Below are positions 5,701-7,227 of a DNA stretch of 7,227 nt, one piece after another. The stretch is from Chloroflexia bacterium. GTDB taxonomy: Bacteria > Chloroflexota > Chloroflexia > Thermomicrobiales > UBA6265. The number at the start of each line of letters is the position of its first letter. The first letter of the stretch is position 1. The translations under genes were made by a program, and so were the position numbers. The DNA is taken from NCBI GenBank assembly GCA_013696525.1, contig JACCYK010000026.1:1-7227 (forward strand), written 5' to 3'. A model generated the notes under the pieces. It worked only from the letters and a program-made list of their open reading frames with translations. It had not been told where the DNA came from and did no database searches.

Positions 5701-5730
5701 TCGTGGGTCGGGGCAGACGTCACGATCACG
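5696..5730. terminator. Bidirectional hairpin between convergent regulators 2 and 3
   Basis: CGTGATCGTG (5696-5705) and CACGATCACG (5721-5730) form a perfect 10-bp stem with a 15-nt loop. It occupies the 30-bp gap between two tail-to-tail genes and starts within the regulator 2 stop codon (5698-5700), ending just before the regulator 3 stop (5731-5733). The position fits a shared terminator working in both directions. There is no T-run on either side, so Rho-independent release would be weak; RNA 3'-end protection is an alternative. Confidence 0.55.
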
Positions 5731-6471
5731 TCAGCGAGCGTCCGCCGCCTCGTGTCCGCCATTTCGAATAGTCGTCGCCAGCCGGCTGGCGGCGCCATCC
5801 ATATGCGCCAGCATCGCGCTCCGGGCCGCGTTGGCGTCGCCGGCGACGATGGCTGCCAGCACCGCCCGGTGCTCCTCTAGCGACGGCCGGAAGTTGGCCT
5901 CGTCCCGCATCACCCGGGCGATCCAGTCGCGCAGCAGCTCGCTGATGCTCGACATCATCCGAACCAGGACCTCGTTGCCGGTCGCCTCGGCGATCCGCAG
6001 ATGGAAGGCGACATCGGCGTTGACGAAGCGATCGGGGTCGCTGGCGGCGGCCTCCATCTCGGCAAAGAGTTCCCGCAGGGTCAGCACCGCCGCCTCGTCG
6101 CGTCGTTCCGCGGCAAGCCCGGCAACCGCCAGCTCCAGGTGCCGGCGCGCCTCCACCAGATCGTGGGTTCGTTTGACGCCGAGCAGGAGCCCCCATTCGA
6201 TCTTCTGGATCGGCAGCCCGGTGTCGATCCGCCACAGGTAGGTGCCGTCGCCCTGCCGGACCTCGACCAGCCCCAGCAGGGCCAGCGACTTGATCGCCTC
6301 GCGCACGGCGGAGCGCCCGACCCCGAGGTCTTGAGCCAACTGCCGCTCGGACGGGATCCGCTCCCCCGGCGCGACCTGGCCGGACAGCAAATAATCGACC
6401 AGCCGGCGCGCGATCTCCAACGAGATTGGCTCCCGCGGGCCAAGATCGACAGGCGTGAACGAGATACTCAC
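5731..6471 (-). CDS. FadR-family GntR transcriptional regulator 3 (FCD domain), paralogue of regulator 1
   Basis: A 246-residue repressor-type protein. The winged helix-turn-helix is at about residues 16-80, with recognition helix VGRSAVREAIKSLALLGL and wing VEVRQGDGTYL. The FCD domain spans about 95-230, with metal-ligand candidates D153, H157, H201 and H223. I chose the GTG at 6471: a purine-rich GGGAGAGG precedes it, and this start makes the protein collinear with regulator 1, both having EI at residues 19-20. The longer frame from GTG at 6534 would add 21 Arg-rich residues without a good ribosome site. Over residues 19-79 I count 48 of 61 identities with regulator 1. It follows the second permease by 89 bp in the same direction, so it probably regulates that second transporter operon, and may also bind the operator of the first. 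Confidence 0.92.
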   Translation of the reverse strand: MSISFTPVDLGPREPISLEIARRLVDYLLSGQVAPGERIPSERQLAQDLGVGRSAVREAIKSLALLGLVEVRQGDGTYLWRIDTGLPIQKIEWGLLLGVKRTHDLVEARRHLELAVAGLAAERRDEAAVLTLRELFAEMEAAASDPDRFVNADVAFHLRIAEATGNEVLVRMMSSISELLRDWIARVMRDEANFRPSLEEHRAVLAAIVAGDANAARSAMLAHMDGAASRLATTIRNGGHEAADAR

Positions 6472-6549
6472 CGATCCTCTCCCTTCGCGTCGCCGCCAGA
6501 CCCGCGCGGCTGGGACCGTAACGCCGTTGCTCACCCCGATCGTGGCGCG

Positions 6550-6579
6550 ACCGCCGCGGCCTATCCCGGCCGCGGCGGT
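6550..6579 (-). terminator. 12-bp perfect GC-rich hairpin spanning the permease 2 stop codon
   Basis: ACCGCCGCGGCC (6550-6561) and GGCCGCGGCGGT (6568-6579) pair perfectly around a 6-nt loop. The permease stop TAG (6563-6561) lies at the loop edge. An overlapping alternative stem, GCGGCGG/CCGCCGC (6572-6578 with 6582-6588), would compete with it. No T-run follows on the minus strand. It is the strongest stem in the window and may end or trim the second transporter transcript before regulator 3; that effect is inferred. Confidence 0.55.
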
Positions 6580-7227
6580 TGCCGCCGCCTAGGGTCCGCC
6601 CGCTGCAGGAACGCGCCCAACGCGGCGCGCGGCCGGCCGCGGAGGCGGCCCCGCCGCAACGCGGCATCGAGCCCAACCGCCAACACAAGGACCGTGCCGA
6701 GGGCGACCGTCTGCCAGAACGATTGGACGCCGAGCAAATTGAGGCCGTTGTTGAGGGTGCCGACGATCAAAGCGCCGAGCAGCATGCCGATGATCGTGCC
6801 CTCCCCCCCGAGCAGGCTGGTGCCGCCGAGCACCGTCGCCACGATGACCTCAAACTCGAAGCCGAGACCGGCGCTCGGTATGCCCGAGGCAAGCCGGGAC
6901 GAGACCATCACCCCGCCCCAGCCCGCCATCGTCCCGGACAACACGTACAACGTGATCTTGGTCCGGCGCACCGGCACCCCCGACAGGAAGGCGGCCTCCG
7001 GGTTGCTCCCGATCGCGACCGCGTACTTGCCGAGCAGGGTGCGTCGCTCGACGATGGCAAAGGCGGCGACCGCCACCGCCATGATCACGACCGGCACCGG
7101 CACGGGACCGAGATAGCCCGTTCCTACCCACTCGTACCCCCGCGCCACCTGATAGACCGGCACCCCGCCGGTGACGAGCAAGGCGCAGCCCCGGCTGACG
7201 TACATGGTGCCCAGGGTCGCGATCACG
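6561..7227 (-). CDS. Second RbsC-type sugar ABC transporter permease, C-terminal part (cut by right edge)
   Basis: About 221 residues from the middle to the C-terminus of a second ribose-type permease; the N-terminus is beyond the window, so no start is given. The frame begins at IATLGTMYVSRG, which in this family follows the central membrane helices. LLGKYAVAIGSNPEAAFLSGV is the ATPase-contacting loop, and VLGGTSLLGGEGTIIGMLLGALIVGTLNNGLNLLGVQSFWQ is very close in style to classical RbsC. At least four hydrophobic segments are visible. After the last helix (GTVLVLAVGLDAAL) comes an unusual Arg/Pro-rich tail of about 35 residues, where the GC-rich hairpin overlaps the end of the gene. It marks a second importer, separate from the one at 1-2532, with regulator 3 next downstream. 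Its substrate is unknown. Confidence 0.92.
   Translation of the reverse strand, partial: VIATLGTMYVSRGCALLVTGGVPVYQVARGYEWVGTGYLGPVPVPVVIMAVAVAAFAIVERRTLLGKYAVAIGSNPEAAFLSGVPVRRTKITLYVLSGTMAGWGGVMVSSRLASGIPSAGLGFEFEVIVATVLGGTSLLGGEGTIIGMLLGALIVGTLNNGLNLLGVQSFWQTVALGTVLVLAVGLDAALRRGRLRGRPRAALGAFLQRADPRRRQPPRPG

Noticed and set aside
5726..6688. A 320-codon minus-strand frame overlapping regulator 3 in another phase
   Set aside because: The Arg/Gly-rich translation has no motifs, while the regulator frame carries a full winged helix and FCD domain.
6001..7116. A 371-codon open frame on the plus strand across regulator 3 and permease 2
   Set aside because: It spans two well-supported opposite-strand genes and their junction, and its translation is low-complexity; long stop-free shadows are common in GC-rich DNA.
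1..7227. CRISPR arrays, tRNA or rRNA genes, transposases, toxin-antitoxin or phage genes
   Set aside because: I looked for direct repeats, RNA-gene patterns and typical proteins on both strands and saw none; by eye this is not exhaustive.

Overview
This is a high-GC bacterial window made of carbohydrate-uptake genes and their regulators. The substrate-binding protein begins with a signal peptide followed by an Ala/Thr/Pro-rich linker (AQEATPAA), a style I associate with Thermomicrobia-type Chloroflexota. That is a taxonomic guess from style (about 0.5), not a proof. Nothing suggests phage, IS elements, CRISPR, tRNA or rRNA.

Layout: almost everything reads on the minus strand. From a divergent control region at about 4672-4932, a likely operon runs leftward: VOC/methylmalonyl-CoA-epimerase-like protein, NAD-type short-chain dehydrogenase (SDR), FadR-type GntR regulator 1, RbsC-type permease, RbsB-type substrate-binding protein, and the start of an RbsA-type ATPase cut by the left edge. 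To the right of the control region, one FadR-type regulator (regulator 2) reads rightward on the plus strand. It meets, tail to tail, a third FadR-type regulator (regulator 3). Upstream of regulator 3 is the C-terminal two thirds of a second RbsC-type permease, cut by the right edge and presumably the end of a second sugar-transporter operon.

How the parts may work together: the transporter would import a sugar or sugar-like solute, the SDR would oxidise it or a derivative, and the VOC protein would act on an intermediate. The FCD-domain regulators would sense a small carboxylated or metal-bound ligand and repress. The substrate cannot be read from the sequence. The best regulatory evidence is a near-consensus sigma70 promoter (TTGACA, 17 nt, TAGAAT) on the minus strand at 4742-4770, followed at once by a 24-bp imperfect palindrome (4717-4740) centred on TGGT-TG-ACCA, where a repressor site should lie. 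Regulators 1 and 3 are collinear paralogues with nearly the same DNA-binding domain (48 of 61 residues identical by hand count), so they may read the same operators.

Most gene junctions wider than about 30 bp carry a GC-rich stem-loop without a T-run. They may set transcript ends or differential expression. I see no clearly new biological system. The most checkable points are the promoter/operator, the paralogous regulators, the junction hairpins, and start sites that differ from the longest reading frame at four genes.
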